Counted from the stretch's first letter, positions 26,993-36,485 are shown. The stretch is 64,000 nt of DNA from Microcoleus sp. FACHB-831 (GCF_014695585.1 NZ_JACJON010000057.1:124001-188000), one strand, 5' to 3'. Translations and numbers: made by a program. Notes: a model not told the origin generated them from the sequence alone.

Positions 26993-28222
26993 TTGCTAGT
27001 AGATTTGTTGCTAATAATGGCTCTGGGGTTCCTGGGGAGTTTTGGGCACTGCGTCGGAATGTGTGCCCCTCTCACCGTAGCCTTTTCCCTTTCTCGCAAG
27101 CAGGAAACTCCCAAACCTGGGCAACAATTTTATTTTCACGCTCTGTTGAACTTGGGGAGGTTAGTAAGTTATACCCTAGTTGGGGCTGGCATTGGGGCGC
27201 TGGGTTCTGTCGCGATCGCTAGCGGACAAATGGTTGGTATAGGTAGCGACTTGCGACGCGCGATCGCTATTCTCACCGGACTGATGTTAATTTGGTTCGG
27301 TCTCGTGCAAATTAAACCAGATTTGCTGCCAAAACTGCCCTCGGTGCATCCGCTAAAACAAGGCGCAATGCACAACCGCCTAAGCGCAGCAATGGTTAAA
27401 CTCTCATTCCAATCAGCTTACTGGACGCCAGCTTTATTGGGACTTGTTTGGGGTTTAATGCCCTGCGGTTTCCTCTACCTCGCCCAAATCAAAGCCGCTG
27501 AAACTGGGAATATGTGGATGGGTGCGGCAACGATGCTAGCTTTTGGATTGGGAACGCTGCCAACTATGCTGGGAGTAGGAGTTTCAGCATCTAAATTAAG
27601 TGCTGACAAGCGCAGCCAGTTGTTTCGCATGGGCGGCTGGGTAACGCTTACTATCGGGGCGATCGCGCTGCTGCGAACGGGCGACACGATGGTAGACTAT
27701 ACAGGCCATGCGGCTTTGCTGTGTTTGATGCTGGCGCTGATTGCCCGTCCCATCAGCCACATCTGGGCGCAACCATTACGCTATCGCCGCGCCTTGGGAG
27801 TGGGAGCTTACTTGTTAGGCATAGCTCACACTTTTCACATGATGGAGCATACACTCAACTGGAATTTTGAGGCTTTGTCTTTTATGTTGCCATTGCATCA
27901 ACTGGCAATAGCAACGGGGATGCTGGCGTTGGTGTTGATGACTCCCGCTGCACTAACAAGTTTTGACAAGATGCAGAAATACTTGGGGAAGCGCTGGCGA
28001 CAAATTCATCTGTTGAGCATTCCAGCTTTTTTGTTGTGTGCTGTTCATGCGTTGCTCATCGGTTCGCATTACCTCGGCAATTTAGATCTTGGGCAGGGAA
28101 CTATACTCAGGGTTGTATTGCTCGGAGTTGTGACGTTGGGAGTTGTGTTGGTGCGCGCGCGTGTTATTTGGTCGCTTTTATCTTTAGAAAAATTCTATGT
28201 CCCACCTACCCAGTCCCGCTAA
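26993..28222 (+). CDS. SafE/UreH-type membrane protein fused to a ferric-reductase-like haem domain
   Basis: 409 residues from a TTG start preceded by AGCGAGG. The N-terminal half is the sulphite-exporter-TauE/SafE (UreH, DsbD-like) module: GFLGSFGHCVGMCAPLT near residue 12 and WGLMPCGFLYLAQI near residue 152, with the paired Cys motifs of metal-handling members. The C-terminal half has about five helices with spaced His residues (AHTFHMMEH, LHQL, QIHLLSIPAF, AVHALLIGSH), like the ferric-reductase/MsrQ membrane fold. Probable role in copper or other metal movement coupled to redox. Forms a unit with the secreted protein downstream. Confidence 0.8.
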   Translation: MLVDLLLIMALGFLGSFGHCVGMCAPLTVAFSLSRKQETPKPGQQFYFHALLNLGRLVSYTLVGAGIGALGSVAIASGQMVGIGSDLRRAIAILTGLMLIWFGLVQIKPDLLPKLPSVHPLKQGAMHNRLSAAMVKLSFQSAYWTPALLGLVWGLMPCGFLYLAQIKAAETGNMWMGAATMLAFGLGTLPTMLGVGVSASKLSADKRSQLFRMGGWVTLTIGAIALLRTGDTMVDYTGHAALLCLMLALIARPISHIWAQPLRYRRALGVGAYLLGIAHTFHMMEHTLNWNFEALSFMLPLHQLAIATGMLALVLMTPAALTSFDKMQKYLGKRWRQIHLLSIPAFLLCAVHALLIGSHYLGNLDLGQGTILRVVLLGVVTLGVVLVRARVIWSLLSLEKFYVPPTQSR

Positions 28223-28298
28223 AATTCTGGGGAAATCCCCTCTTCTCCCCCCTGGTTTAAGGGAGGTTAGGGGCAATCGAAGCTATTTGTTGCAAACA

Positions 28299-28868
28299 AT
28301 GGGTGCAACTGTATTATTGTTTGCACTTTTAGTCGCGCCTGCGTCTGCCCATAAGGTGCAAATATCCGAAGATGTCGGCAGCACTCTGCACATCGAACCA
28401 AATGACAACCCCAAAGCTGGGGAACCATCACTTGCTTGGTTCGCACTCACCCGCAAAGGCGGTAAAGCTATTCCCTTACGAGAGTGTAATTGCAAGTTAG
28501 CAGTCTACTCGCAACCCCGCACTCCAGACGCCTCACCCGTGCTATCGCCACCGCTCAAAGCAATGTCAGCTGAAGGTTATCAAGGCATTCCGGGGGCGGA
28601 TATTGTTTTTCCCAAGCCTGGGGCTTATCAGGTGCAACTGAGTGGAACAGCAGCATCAGGGGCAAATTTTAAACCATTTTCCCTGACTTACACGGTTACT
28701 GTGGCAGGTGGGAAGTCGGCGGGCGCAGCTAGAGAGGAGACGACGCAGACAACCCAGACAACTCAGAATGCTAGCGTATCATCGGAGCGGTGGCAAATAC
28801 CTGTAATTGCTTTAGCAACGATTTTGGGAATTGGAATTGCTTGGGGCATTTCGCGGCGCTTAAAGTAG
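28299..28868 (+). CDS. Exported protein with C-terminal membrane anchor, SafE-gene partner
   Basis: 189 residues from ATG 28299. The frame is open back to ATG 28197, which overlaps the previous gene, but 28215-28270 is a repeat-like GGGGAAATCCCC...CCCCTGG...GGTTAGGGG stretch with little protein character. A signal sequence (TVLLFALLVAPASA) gives a mature protein beginning HKVQISEDVGSTLHIEPNDNPKAGEPS. A Cys pair (RECNCK) lies near residue 65, and a Thr/Gln-rich linker precedes the final helix and a basic tail. It resembles periplasmic metal-related beta domains. True start uncertain. Confidence 0.75.
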   Translation: MGATVLLFALLVAPASAHKVQISEDVGSTLHIEPNDNPKAGEPSLAWFALTRKGGKAIPLRECNCKLAVYSQPRTPDASPVLSPPLKAMSAEGYQGIPGADIVFPKPGAYQVQLSGTAASGANFKPFSLTYTVTVAGGKSAGAAREETTQTTQTTQNASVSSERWQIPVIALATILGIGIAWGISRRLK

Positions 28869-28895
28869 ACTTAAAATGCTTAACAAAAATACTGC

Positions 28896-29681
28896 TTATC
28901 TAGGAATAAGGGTATTGGTAATTGTCACCCAACGTGAATTTACAAGCGCCGAACGCATTGCTTCCTCATCTGTAAAAGTTGAGTGCAATAAACGCCCCTC
29001 ATAAGTAAGTGTCACCTTTGTTTGCTGAAACGGCCAAGGAGATACTGATATTTGATTAGGATTATTATCGATAGGTTTTAAAGTTAGCGTAGTTTCGCCT
29101 TGTGCTGTGGGGACATTATCAATATGCTGCTCGTTGTGAACTTTGTGACACACAGCAAGTGAGAGAGCATCCCACGTAGCAACTAAAGAACGATTGCGCT
29201 TTATAGCATCTGGCGTTGTATGCGGTTTATAGTATGAATCTTCTTGCAAATTCGCAATTAGCTTCTCTTGAAAAGTATATTCATCTTTTAGAAAATCCTG
29301 CACAACTTTGTTAGATTCTGGGTATTTCTCCCAACTCCTGAAACGCTCATATAATCCTGTACCGTGTAGCGATACTAACAAAGTTGCATATCTTCCTATG
29401 GGAAGCGTTAAATTTTTAGCATTCGACCATAGTTTTGTATGTACGGATGGAGCGACTTCCATAAACTTATGGGGGTAGCCAGTTTTTGCGTTCAATGTGG
29501 GTGACTGTTCCCAACTTAGCCAGCCGACATCATGTTGTTCTGCACCCAAGAGGACTTCTTCTGTGGGGGCAAAATATCCAAATTGTTCGTTACCCCAAGC
29601 CCGTGCTAGACACCCTGCTACCCAGGCGTGAGCGGGTTGAGTGATGCAGATTAGTCCCTCTGAGTCTAAGCGATGCAGCAT
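28896..29681 (-). CDS. DUF3891 family protein
   Basis: 261 residues from ATG 29681, chosen because GGGGAAG precedes it and the family starts with MLHRLD. The frame extends 25 codons upstream. Seen: ICITQPAHAWVAGCLARAWGNEQFG, LGAEQHDVGWLSWEQSPTLNAKTGYPHKF, and RYATLLVSLHGTGLYERF. The conserved His and Asp residues (QPAHAW, QHDVGW, SLHG) suggest an HD-domain-like metal hydrolase, but this is inference; the family has no assigned function. Confidence 0.88.
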   Translation of the reverse strand: MLHRLDSEGLICITQPAHAWVAGCLARAWGNEQFGYFAPTEEVLLGAEQHDVGWLSWEQSPTLNAKTGYPHKFMEVAPSVHTKLWSNAKNLTLPIGRYATLLVSLHGTGLYERFRSWEKYPESNKVVQDFLKDEYTFQEKLIANLQEDSYYKPHTTPDAIKRNRSLVATWDALSLAVCHKVHNEQHIDNVPTAQGETTLTLKPIDNNPNQISVSPWPFQQTKVTLTYEGRLLHSTFTDEEAMRSALVNSRWVTITNTLIPR

Positions 29682-29771
29682 ACCGTCTTCCCCATGACTG
29701 GTGTATCTACCCCTACAATTATGATGAGCGATCGCCCTGGCAAAAGTCACTCCCAATTGCAGAAATTATGT

Positions 29772-30050
29772 CTAAGGTTGAGGTGCAATAACGCTCGTGC
29801 TGTTGGTCAAGCTATCCCAGACTATCCAGCCATAAGTTTTGTCTAAATCAACTGCGCTATTTGTCACCTTAAAATAAACTTTCTCTCCGCGCCTAACCTC
29901 AATTGCAAAATCAGCATTTTGGGCATACACCACTTTAAAACCTCTGTCTCTAAGACAGTAAATCGCCCAATTCTTTAGCGAGTTCTTTTGTGGATCGAAT
30001 TGTAAAGGTGGTTTTTCGATCGCCTGCGAAATCACTTCATATAGCTGCAC
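29772..30050 (-). CDS. Hypothetical protein
   Basis: 92 residues, alpha/beta composition with AIYCLRDRGFKVVYAQNADFAIEVRRGEKVYFKV. The DFAIEVRRGEKVYFKV segment resembles the core of a restriction-endonuclease-like fold, but I cannot name a family. No signal peptide. It lies 90 bases upstream of the DUF3891 start on the same strand and may be co-transcribed. Confidence 0.6.
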   Translation of the reverse strand: MQLYEVISQAIEKPPLQFDPQKNSLKNWAIYCLRDRGFKVVYAQNADFAIEVRRGEKVYFKVTNSAVDLDKTYGWIVWDSLTNSTSVIAPQP

Positions 30051-30594
30051 TTGTCACCCTCTACTTTGTCAGTTTTTTTACAAGTTGTTAACAAAGCTAA
30101 TTATCTCTAAACTTAGTTTCAACCGCTGGTAGCCGTATTCAAATATTGTAGGCGATCGCGCTCCTCATATAAATCCTGCTCTAGCAATTAATTTGGCACC
30201 CGCTCTCAGCAATTTTAAAATAACTGCGTAGCCTATTAGCAGTTTGATTTCGCTTGGTGTCATTCAAGTCACCACACTTTAAACAAAGTCTACGATAAAA
30301 ATAGTGTGGCTCAATTGATAAAGACTTACAAACAAAGCAACGTTATGGCTTATTGGTTGGTTCACTGTTGACTTCGCGAAAACCAAATTCGGAACATCTA
30401 TGAGAGATTTACCTATTTTATCGAACTCGAAGCAGAAAAATCAGTGATAATAGAAGCGAGCCGATTTTTATCAATTTCAGCATGAGATAAAGTCTACGCT
30501 CGCTGCTGACTTCACCCCAGCTTGGCGCGGTCAAATCCTGGCATAGCATAATGATTACAGGTTGTTGAGAAACAAAAAAATTAACTTAAAAAAT
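30051..30594. other. Long intergenic region before the restriction-modification pair
   Basis: 544 bases with no convincing gene. It holds an imperfect inverted pair CCACACT (about 30271) and AGTGTGG (about 30302), the octamer AAGTCTAC twice (near 30286 and 30490), and HIP1 near 30162. The first part should hold the promoter of the minus-strand gene at 30050, the last part that of the restriction enzyme gene. No transposase remnant is recognisable. Confidence 0.4.
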
Positions 30595-31398
30595 ATGAAC
30601 TCTATTGCAAATCAAGCGCGAGACGAAGAATATATAAAACTTGTTATAGATCCGATTTCTACTTGTAAAAAGTATATTCCCAAGTTTGGGGGTAGTGTAG
30701 GACTAAGCTTATCGGAGTTTCAAAGATTATACCAAGCAGATCCATTCTATTCATGGTTTGGCTTAGATTCTCCCCTAATGTTTACTGCTCATAAAGCTGC
30801 TGGCGGTATGACATCAGTGTACCGACAAGTTGGTATAGGTTGTCAAAGGCTTATTCAAAGGATTGTCATGGATAGCCTTGGTTTGACAGCAGCACAATCT
30901 GTATGGTCTTATGAAATTCAAAAAATAGCAGGAAAGACACAAACCCTCTCTCTCGACTGCTGCATACCCCTAGCTGACACGCAAAGCGATCGCCGCCCGA
31001 TAGTTACCAATTGGCTGCAAGATGCCTGTCGAACGCTCAACATATCAGAAGATATGAGCCAATTTTTAAAAGGAGCTGTATTTGAAATCCGACAAGGCTA
31101 TAAAAGCAAAGATTCAAAACGACAGAATGCCGATATTGCGAATGCTGCCGCAGCTTACTCAGAGGGATATTTACCAGTAATATTACTTCTTTCAAACCAG
31201 ATGGATAGGAGCGTTGCTGACCGCTACAGAAGGGCGCGTTGGTTAATACTTTGGGGTACAAACATTGGTTTACACACAAACTCTACATACGAGTTTTGCC
31301 GCCAGGTGCTAGGGTACGACTTAGCAAATTTCTTCCAGCGACATTCCGTAAGGTTGAAACAAGAGGTAGAATCAGTCCTAACGGCTTTACTGCAATAA
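30595..31398 (+). CDS. Probable type II restriction endonuclease
   Basis: 267 residues from ATG 30595; a TTG eleven codons upstream is the alternative. The call rests on position, directly before a DNA methyltransferase, and on the segment VFEIRQGYKSKDSKRQNADIANAAAAY near residue 160, which has the acidic/basic spacing of a PD-(D/E)xK nuclease core. An earlier LSLDCCIPL strand could give another acidic residue. Restriction enzymes diverge fast and I cannot name a close relative or a recognition site. Base composition is a little lower in G+C than its neighbours. Confidence 0.65.
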   Translation: MNSIANQARDEEYIKLVIDPISTCKKYIPKFGGSVGLSLSEFQRLYQADPFYSWFGLDSPLMFTAHKAAGGMTSVYRQVGIGCQRLIQRIVMDSLGLTAAQSVWSYEIQKIAGKTQTLSLDCCIPLADTQSDRRPIVTNWLQDACRTLNISEDMSQFLKGAVFEIRQGYKSKDSKRQNADIANAAAAYSEGYLPVILLLSNQMDRSVADRYRRARWLILWGTNIGLHTNSTYEFCRQVLGYDLANFFQRHSVRLKQEVESVLTALLQ

Positions 31399-31403
31399 AC
31401 GGC

Positions 31404-32618
31404 ATGATTTCTCAAAGATCTGATCTGACTTTCAAACACAATATTAAGCAAGGGCGGCATGGTTGGTTACGCTTGACACCCGCTTATTCAGTCAAGGTAG
31501 TTCAAAACCTTCTCGAATATGTGGGCAAACCAGAACTTGTCCTCGATCCTTTTTCCGGTAGTGGAACAACAGGTTTAGTATGTGCTGAAAGAGGAATAAA
31601 TTGCAATTTAATAGAAATTAATCCCTTTTTAGCGTGGCTAGCGCGAGCAAAATTACATCATTACACAACATCGGAATTAAACGCAGCAAAGGCAATAGCT
31701 TACGCTATAGCTCAACAAGCATCTCTAGAGCAACAACTTGATAATCTCTGGATTCCACCATTGAACTACATTGAACGGTGGTGGCCGAGAGAAAGGCTAA
31801 ACATACTAGCAAATCTTTTTCATAACTTGCAAGTTCAGCGTCCGGATGTGGAAGACAGCTTGGCTATGAACATAGCTATGGTTGCTTTTTGCCGAACCAT
31901 AATAGATTGGTCCAATGCTTCTTTTAACCATCAATCTATGTCTTTTAAGAAACAGCAAGAGATAATTTGTAATGTATCCGAAAGAGCTTTAATAATAAAT
32001 AGTTTTGTTGATTATTGCATACAGCTTATCGATTCGGCCAAACAGGAAATTGATGGTACAACAACTGTCTGGAACAGTGATTCTCGTTGCATTCAAACAA
32101 TAGAGGCTAGAAGTTATGATTGTGTTATTACCTCACCACCGTATCCAAATAGGATAAGTTATATACGTGAAGTAAGACCTTATATGTATTGGTTGGGGTT
32201 CCTCAAAAATGCGCGGGATGCAGGTGAGTTAGATTGGCAAGCAATTGGCGGAACTTGGGGTATAGCAACTAGCCGCCTAGCACAATGGGAACCCGGAAGC
32301 GTACAAATTGAACACCCAGGATTTAAAAATATCATTCAAGACATTCATCAGCGAAGTCCTATCCTCGGGAACTATGTTTATAAGTATTTTGTGGATATAT
32401 CAATTCACTTGTACAGCCTAACCCATGTTCTTGTTAAAGGAGCAAAAATCTTTTATATCGTTGGCAACTCTAAGTTTTACGATACTCTCGTTCCCGTAGA
32501 AGAAATTTACATGAGCTTAATGAGGCAGTATGGGTTCAAGAATGTAAAAAGTGAATTACTGAGAAAAAGAAATTCAAAAAAAGAATTGTATGAATTCCTA
32601 GTGTCCGCTCAATGGTAA
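31404..32618 (+). CDS. DNA methyltransferase (N4-cytosine or N6-adenine type)
   Basis: 404 residues from ATG 31404, five bases after the endonuclease stop, so probably translationally coupled. The open frame extends upstream into the endonuclease gene, but that part has no family features. Motif X/I region: RHGWLRLTPAYSVKVVQNLL then LVLDPFSGSGTTGLVCAERG (about residues 48-67, AdoMet binding). Motif IV: VITSPPYPNRISY near residue 240. The TSPPY motif marks amino-methyltransferases. The long stretch between I and IV may hold the target-recognition part. It should protect the host from the neighbouring endonuclease. Confidence 0.9.
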   Translation: MISQRSDLTFKHNIKQGRHGWLRLTPAYSVKVVQNLLEYVGKPELVLDPFSGSGTTGLVCAERGINCNLIEINPFLAWLARAKLHHYTTSELNAAKAIAYAIAQQASLEQQLDNLWIPPLNYIERWWPRERLNILANLFHNLQVQRPDVEDSLAMNIAMVAFCRTIIDWSNASFNHQSMSFKKQQEIICNVSERALIINSFVDYCIQLIDSAKQEIDGTTTVWNSDSRCIQTIEARSYDCVITSPPYPNRISYIREVRPYMYWLGFLKNARDAGELDWQAIGGTWGIATSRLAQWEPGSVQIEHPGFKNIIQDIHQRSPILGNYVYKYFVDISIHLYSLTHVLVKGAKIFYIVGNSKFYDTLVPVEEIYMSLMRQYGFKNVKSELLRKRNSKKELYEFLVSAQW

Positions 32619-32729
32619 AATCTAAACTAATAATGCCCTAAAAACTTCACTCAAGTTGGGTTACGACAATATTTTGGTTAAACTAAGCAAGGTGGGCAAA
32701 TTGATGACTGAGTTTAACCCCCAAATCCT

Positions 32730-35006
32730 ATGCTGAACATTCCTCAACTCCTAGCACAAGAACTTTCTCTCAATGCGTCTCAAGTCAACAGCGCTCTCGA
32801 ACTCTTCGCCGAGGGTGCGACTATTCCCTTCATCGCACGTTATCGTAAAGAGCGTACCGGATTGCTCGATGAAATCCAACTGCGCGACATCTCGGAACGA
32901 TTTACCTATCTCACGGAACTAGAAGAACGAAAAGCCTCAATTTTGGATGCGATCGCTCGCGTGGGTAAACTCACCGACGAATTAAAATCCAAGATCGAAT
33001 CCTGCTTGCAAAAAACCGAACTTGAAGATCTCTATCTTCCCTACAAAACCAAGCGCCGCACGCGAGCAACAATTGCTAGAGAAAAAGGCTTAGAACCTTT
33101 TGCCGAATTTATCAAATCTCTTAACAATCCCAGTGCAAAACCTGCATCTTTAGATGAAGAAGCAGCAAAATACATTTCCGAAGAAAAAGGAGTAAAAACT
33201 GTAGAAGAAGCTATCAAAGGTGCTTCAGATATTTTAGCAGAAGAAGTATCCGAAAAAGCAGAATTGCGTGCTTACCTGAGAGAATACTTGATGGATGAAG
33301 GCGTATTTTTATCGCGTATTAAAGAGAATCATCCAGAAGGAAGTACCAAGTTTGAGATGTACCGAAACTACCAAATTAAGGTAAAAAACATCCCACCGCA
33401 TAATATGCTGGCGCTGTTGCGAGGGGAAGCGGAGGAAGTTTTGGACTTGGAGCTTTCTTTCGATGAAACAGCAGTAACTTCATACTTAGAATCGCAGGAA
33501 ATTAAAACAAAAGGTACTGCGGTTAGGGAATTTTATCGCGGGATGCTCAAAGATGCATTCAACCGTTTGATGAAAACTTCCCTAATAAGTGAAGTGCGAA
33601 ACGACAGGAAAGCTTATGCGGATGTCGAGTCGATTAAGACTTTTGAAAGCAATATGCGCGAACTGCTGCTATCTGCTCCGGCGGGAATGAAGCCGACAAT
33701 AGCAATAGATCCAGGATTTAGGACTGGCTGTAAGGTTTCTGTACTTTCCGAGACGGGAAAGTTTTTGGAATATCAAACAATATTCCCACACCAAGCAGCC
33801 GCACAGCGATCGCAAGCCGCCAATACTCTCAAAAATCTAATTGAAAAGTACAATATCGAATTGATAGCGATTGGGAACGGTACAGCTTCCCGCGAGACAG
33901 ATGAGTTTGTCTCTGAAGTTTTAAAGACGATGGATCGCCAGCCGATTAAAGTGATAGTGAACGAATCGGGTGCATCAATTTATTCTGCAAGTGATGTAGC
34001 GATCGCAGAATTTCCCGATCTTGATATTACCGTGCGCGGAGCTATCAGTATCGGTCGCCGCTTGCAAGACCCCTTGGCTGAACTTGTCAAAATAGATCCT
34101 AAGTCTATTGGCGTTGGACAATATCAGCACGATGTCGATCAAAAGTTGCTCAAGAAAAAGTTGGATGATACAGTAGAAAGCTGCGTGAACTATGTCGGCG
34201 TGGACTTAAATACGGCATCCAAAGAACTGCTAACTTTTGTATCTGGGATGACGCCAACCGTTGCTAAAAATATCATCACCTATCGCAACGAAAATGGCGC
34301 GTTTAAAAATCGCCGCGCACTATTAAAAGTGCCGAAATTAGGGCCAAAAGCATTTGAACAAGCGGCGGGATTTCTGCGAATTAGGGGTGGTAATAACCCG
34401 TTGGATAATACTGCCGTGCATCCTGAGAGTTACGGTGTTGTCGAGGCGATCGCTAAGGATTTAGATGTGTCTTTGGCGAATATTACTCAGATTGCAGAAA
34501 AACTCAAGTCAATAAACTTGAAAAAATACGTCACCGATACTGTAGGTTTGCCCACACTCCGCGATATTATCGCAGAATTGGAAAAGCCAGGAAGAGATCC
34601 AAGGGAACAGTTCAAGTATGCAACTTTCAAAGAGGGAATTAAGGAAATAAGCGATCTCAAAGTTGGCATGGAACTGGAAGGAAGCGTGACGAATGTGGCT
34701 AACTTTGGCGCGTTTGTCGATATCGGCGTGCATCAAGATGGCTTGGTGCATATTTCGCAGCTAGCCGACCGATTTATTGACGATCCAAAGCAGATTGTGA
34801 AAGTGGGACAGGTTGTTAAAGTGCGCGTGCTGGAGGTGAATGAAAAATTGAAGCGGATTAGTTTAACTATGCGATCGCATAGCGCTTCCCCAGTAGAATC
34901 GCAAAGCGGATCTAATGACAGGCGCAATGACAAAAATAATAGTAACCGTTCGCAGCCGAACTCGCCCACCCTTGCAGATTTGAAAGCGAAGTTCAACAAA
35001 AAGTAG
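32730..35006 (+). CDS. tex: Tex-family RNA-binding transcription accessory protein
   Basis: 758 residues. Domain order is standard for Tex/YhgF: helical N-terminus with FIARYRKERTGLLDEIQLRDI, an RNase H-like YqgF core (TIAIDPGFRTGCKVSVLSETG near residue 330, then ELIAIGNGTASRETDEF), helix-hairpin-helix pairs (SGMTPTVAKNIITYRNENGAF, VPKLGPKAFEQAAGFLRI), and an S1 domain near residues 645-720 (GSVTNVANFGAFVDIGVHQDGLVHISQL). Tex binds nucleic acids and affects transcription. The tail is Asn/Ser-rich with a short basic end. Confidence 0.96.
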   Translation: MLNIPQLLAQELSLNASQVNSALELFAEGATIPFIARYRKERTGLLDEIQLRDISERFTYLTELEERKASILDAIARVGKLTDELKSKIESCLQKTELEDLYLPYKTKRRTRATIAREKGLEPFAEFIKSLNNPSAKPASLDEEAAKYISEEKGVKTVEEAIKGASDILAEEVSEKAELRAYLREYLMDEGVFLSRIKENHPEGSTKFEMYRNYQIKVKNIPPHNMLALLRGEAEEVLDLELSFDETAVTSYLESQEIKTKGTAVREFYRGMLKDAFNRLMKTSLISEVRNDRKAYADVESIKTFESNMRELLLSAPAGMKPTIAIDPGFRTGCKVSVLSETGKFLEYQTIFPHQAAAQRSQAANTLKNLIEKYNIELIAIGNGTASRETDEFVSEVLKTMDRQPIKVIVNESGASIYSASDVAIAEFPDLDITVRGAISIGRRLQDPLAELVKIDPKSIGVGQYQHDVDQKLLKKKLDDTVESCVNYVGVDLNTASKELLTFVSGMTPTVAKNIITYRNENGAFKNRRALLKVPKLGPKAFEQAAGFLRIRGGNNPLDNTAVHPESYGVVEAIAKDLDVSLANITQIAEKLKSINLKKYVTDTVGLPTLRDIIAELEKPGRDPREQFKYATFKEGIKEISDLKVGMELEGSVTNVANFGAFVDIGVHQDGLVHISQLADRFIDDPKQIVKVGQVVKVRVLEVNEKLKRISLTMRSHSASPVESQSGSNDRRNDKNNSNRSQPNSPTLADLKAKFNKK

Positions 35007-35020
35007 CGATATTTATGAGT

Positions 35021-35066
35021 AAGTAATAAGTAGAGACGCAATTAATCGCGTCTCTACTTATTACTT
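35021..35066. terminator. Bidirectional terminator after tex
   Basis: Perfect 19-bp stem (35021-35039 and 35048-35066; AAGTAATAAGTAGAGACGC with an 8-base loop AATTAATC-like) between convergent tex and the zinc-ribbon protein gene. AGAGACGC...GCGTCTCT is a common cyanobacterial intergenic palindrome. Confidence 0.75.
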
Positions 35067-35072
35067 CTGGCG

Positions 35073-35558
35073 CTACCGACTTAACACGCGCTGTCCCATA
35101 GCTTTAAAGTAGAGAAAAACTGGGAATTGATAAAATTCAACAACCAGCCAAAGTACCATAGCCAGATGCGACAAAAAGGCTAAAAATGCCCAAGCAAATG
35201 GCACCCAATCCAACGCACTGCCAGAATCAGCCGGAAAAATGTAAGCAGCCAGTCCAACTAAAGTAGGCGGGAGTGCTACAAAAGCCAAGGCTAGCAGCCA
35301 ATACATCGGGCCAAATTCGACTCCTTCTTTGTGCGCTCCCGTCCACCTGCGACCATCCCAGCTCCATGTTAGAGGTTGAGAACTATCAGCCATCTTAAGC
35401 TGCTGTCGTTCGGGGGAAGCAGTGAAAATGTGGCGACAGAAGTTACAAGCTAAAGCATCCATCAAAGGGAGGGTTTCTATGTGACCGCAGCGACAGACTG
35501 GGCAGGGATAAACTCCTTGATAGTTGAAATCGCCTAATAAGTTGTTTGAACTATCCAT
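35073..35558 (-). CDS. Zinc-ribbon membrane protein, hypothetical
   Basis: 161 residues. N-terminal four-Cys zinc ribbon: CPVCRCGH near residue 19 and CNFCRHIF near residue 38. A short WSWDGRRWTG segment follows, then two or three membrane helices (about 85-107 and 117-145). The layout is that of small cyanobacterial membrane proteins of unknown role. No neighbours on the same strand within 180 bases. Confidence 0.78.
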   Translation of the reverse strand: MDSSNNLLGDFNYQGVYPCPVCRCGHIETLPLMDALACNFCRHIFTASPERQQLKMADSSQPLTWSWDGRRWTGAHKEGVEFGPMYWLLALAFVALPPTLVGLAAYIFPADSGSALDWVPFAWAFLAFLSHLAMVLWLVVEFYQFPVFLYFKAMGQRVLSR

Positions 35559-35683
35559 ATGCAGTTTGAATTATTTTGTATCCGTTGAGTTTAAGCCGCT
35601 TTGGCGATAAGCGATCGCTGCCGACCTTATTAAATATAAAAATTATTTGCCCGATTTGGCTAAGTCTTTAGAGCTAACATCTT

Positions 35684-35707
35684 CCCCGACCTCGCTTTTG
35701 GTCGGGG
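35684..35707 (+). terminator. Hairpin with T-run, plus orientation
   Basis: CCCCGACC (35684-35691) pairs with GGTCGGGG (35700-35707), followed by ATTTTTGTTT on the plus strand. It has terminator shape on the plus strand, but both flanking genes run on the minus strand, so it may end an antisense transcript or act as a stabilising 3' structure for sodA mRNA. Confidence 0.6.
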
Positions 35708-35738
35708 ATTTTTGTTTATAGCAATGTGGTGTAACAGC

Positions 35739-36485
35739 CTAAGCGATCGCTCTCTCAAATCGCTTGTTCACTTCATTCCAATTAACCACATTCCACCAGG
35801 CTGTTAAATAATCGGCACGCTTGTTCTGGTATTTCAAATAGTAGGCGTGTTCCCATACATCGTTGCCCATAATTGGATACATTCCCTCCATCAAGGGGCT
35901 ATCCTGATTCGCCGTACTAATAACTTGTAACTTGCCATCTTTGCCGCGAACCAACCAAGCCCAACCGCTGCCAAAACGCTTATTACCAGCTTCGTTAAAT
36001 TGCTGTTTGAAAGCATCAAAACTACCGAAAGTTTTATTAATCGCTTCGGCAATTTTACCCGTTGGGTTTCCACCCGCATTCGGGGCCATAATTTTCCAGT
36101 ACATCGTATGATTTACGTGAGCGCCGCCGTTGTTACGAACAGTTGTGCGAATATCTTCTGGCACGCTATTAAGATTGCGAATTAATTCTTCAGCGCTTTT
36201 GCCTTTAAGTTGTGGGTATTTATTCACCGCTTCATTCAGGTTTTTGATATAGGCAGCATGGTGTTTGTCATGGTGAAACCTCATCGTCGCTGCATCGATA
36301 TGAGGTTCCAGAGCATTGTAGTCATAAGGTAAAGGTGGAAGGGTGAAACTATCTTTCGCTTCAGCCTGTTTATTAGCGCTTTCTTTGGTAGGTGCAGCTG
36401 CACAAGCAGTTGCGAAAGTTCCCAGCGCAGCCGTTCCAGTAGCGCCACCCAATAAAACCAGAAAATCGCGTCGATTAAGAGTCAT
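35739..36485 (-). CDS. sodA: Superoxide dismutase, Mn type, exported or membrane-bound
   Basis: 248 residues. Metal ligands are all present: His in [12 protein letters not shown], His in [10 protein letters not shown], Asp and His in [10 protein letters not shown]. The Gln in TANQDSPL favours manganese over iron. The N-terminus has a twin-arginine-like [10 protein letters not shown] followed by a hydrophobic stretch and ATACAAAP, which could be a lipobox, so the enzyme is probably carried across or anchored in the membrane. Converts superoxide to peroxide and oxygen. Membrane-bound MnSOD is known in other cyanobacteria. Confidence 0.93.
   Translation of the reverse strand: MTLNRRDFLVLLGGATGTAALGTFATACAAAPTKESANKQAEAKDSFTLPPLPYDYNALEPHIDAATMRFHHDKHHAAYIKNLNEAVNKYPQLKGKSAEELIRNLNSVPEDIRTTVRNNGGAHVNHTMYWKIMAPNAGGNPTGKIAEAINKTFGSFDAFKQQFNEAGNKRFGSGWAWLVRGKDGKLQVISTANQDSPLMEGMYPIMGNDVWEHAYYLKYQNKRADYLTAWWNVVNWNEVNKRFERAIA

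Noticed and set aside
31239-31403. N-terminal extension of the methyltransferase into the endonuclease gene
   Set aside because: The overlapping frame has no methyltransferase features; ATG 31404 follows the endonuclease stop by five bases.
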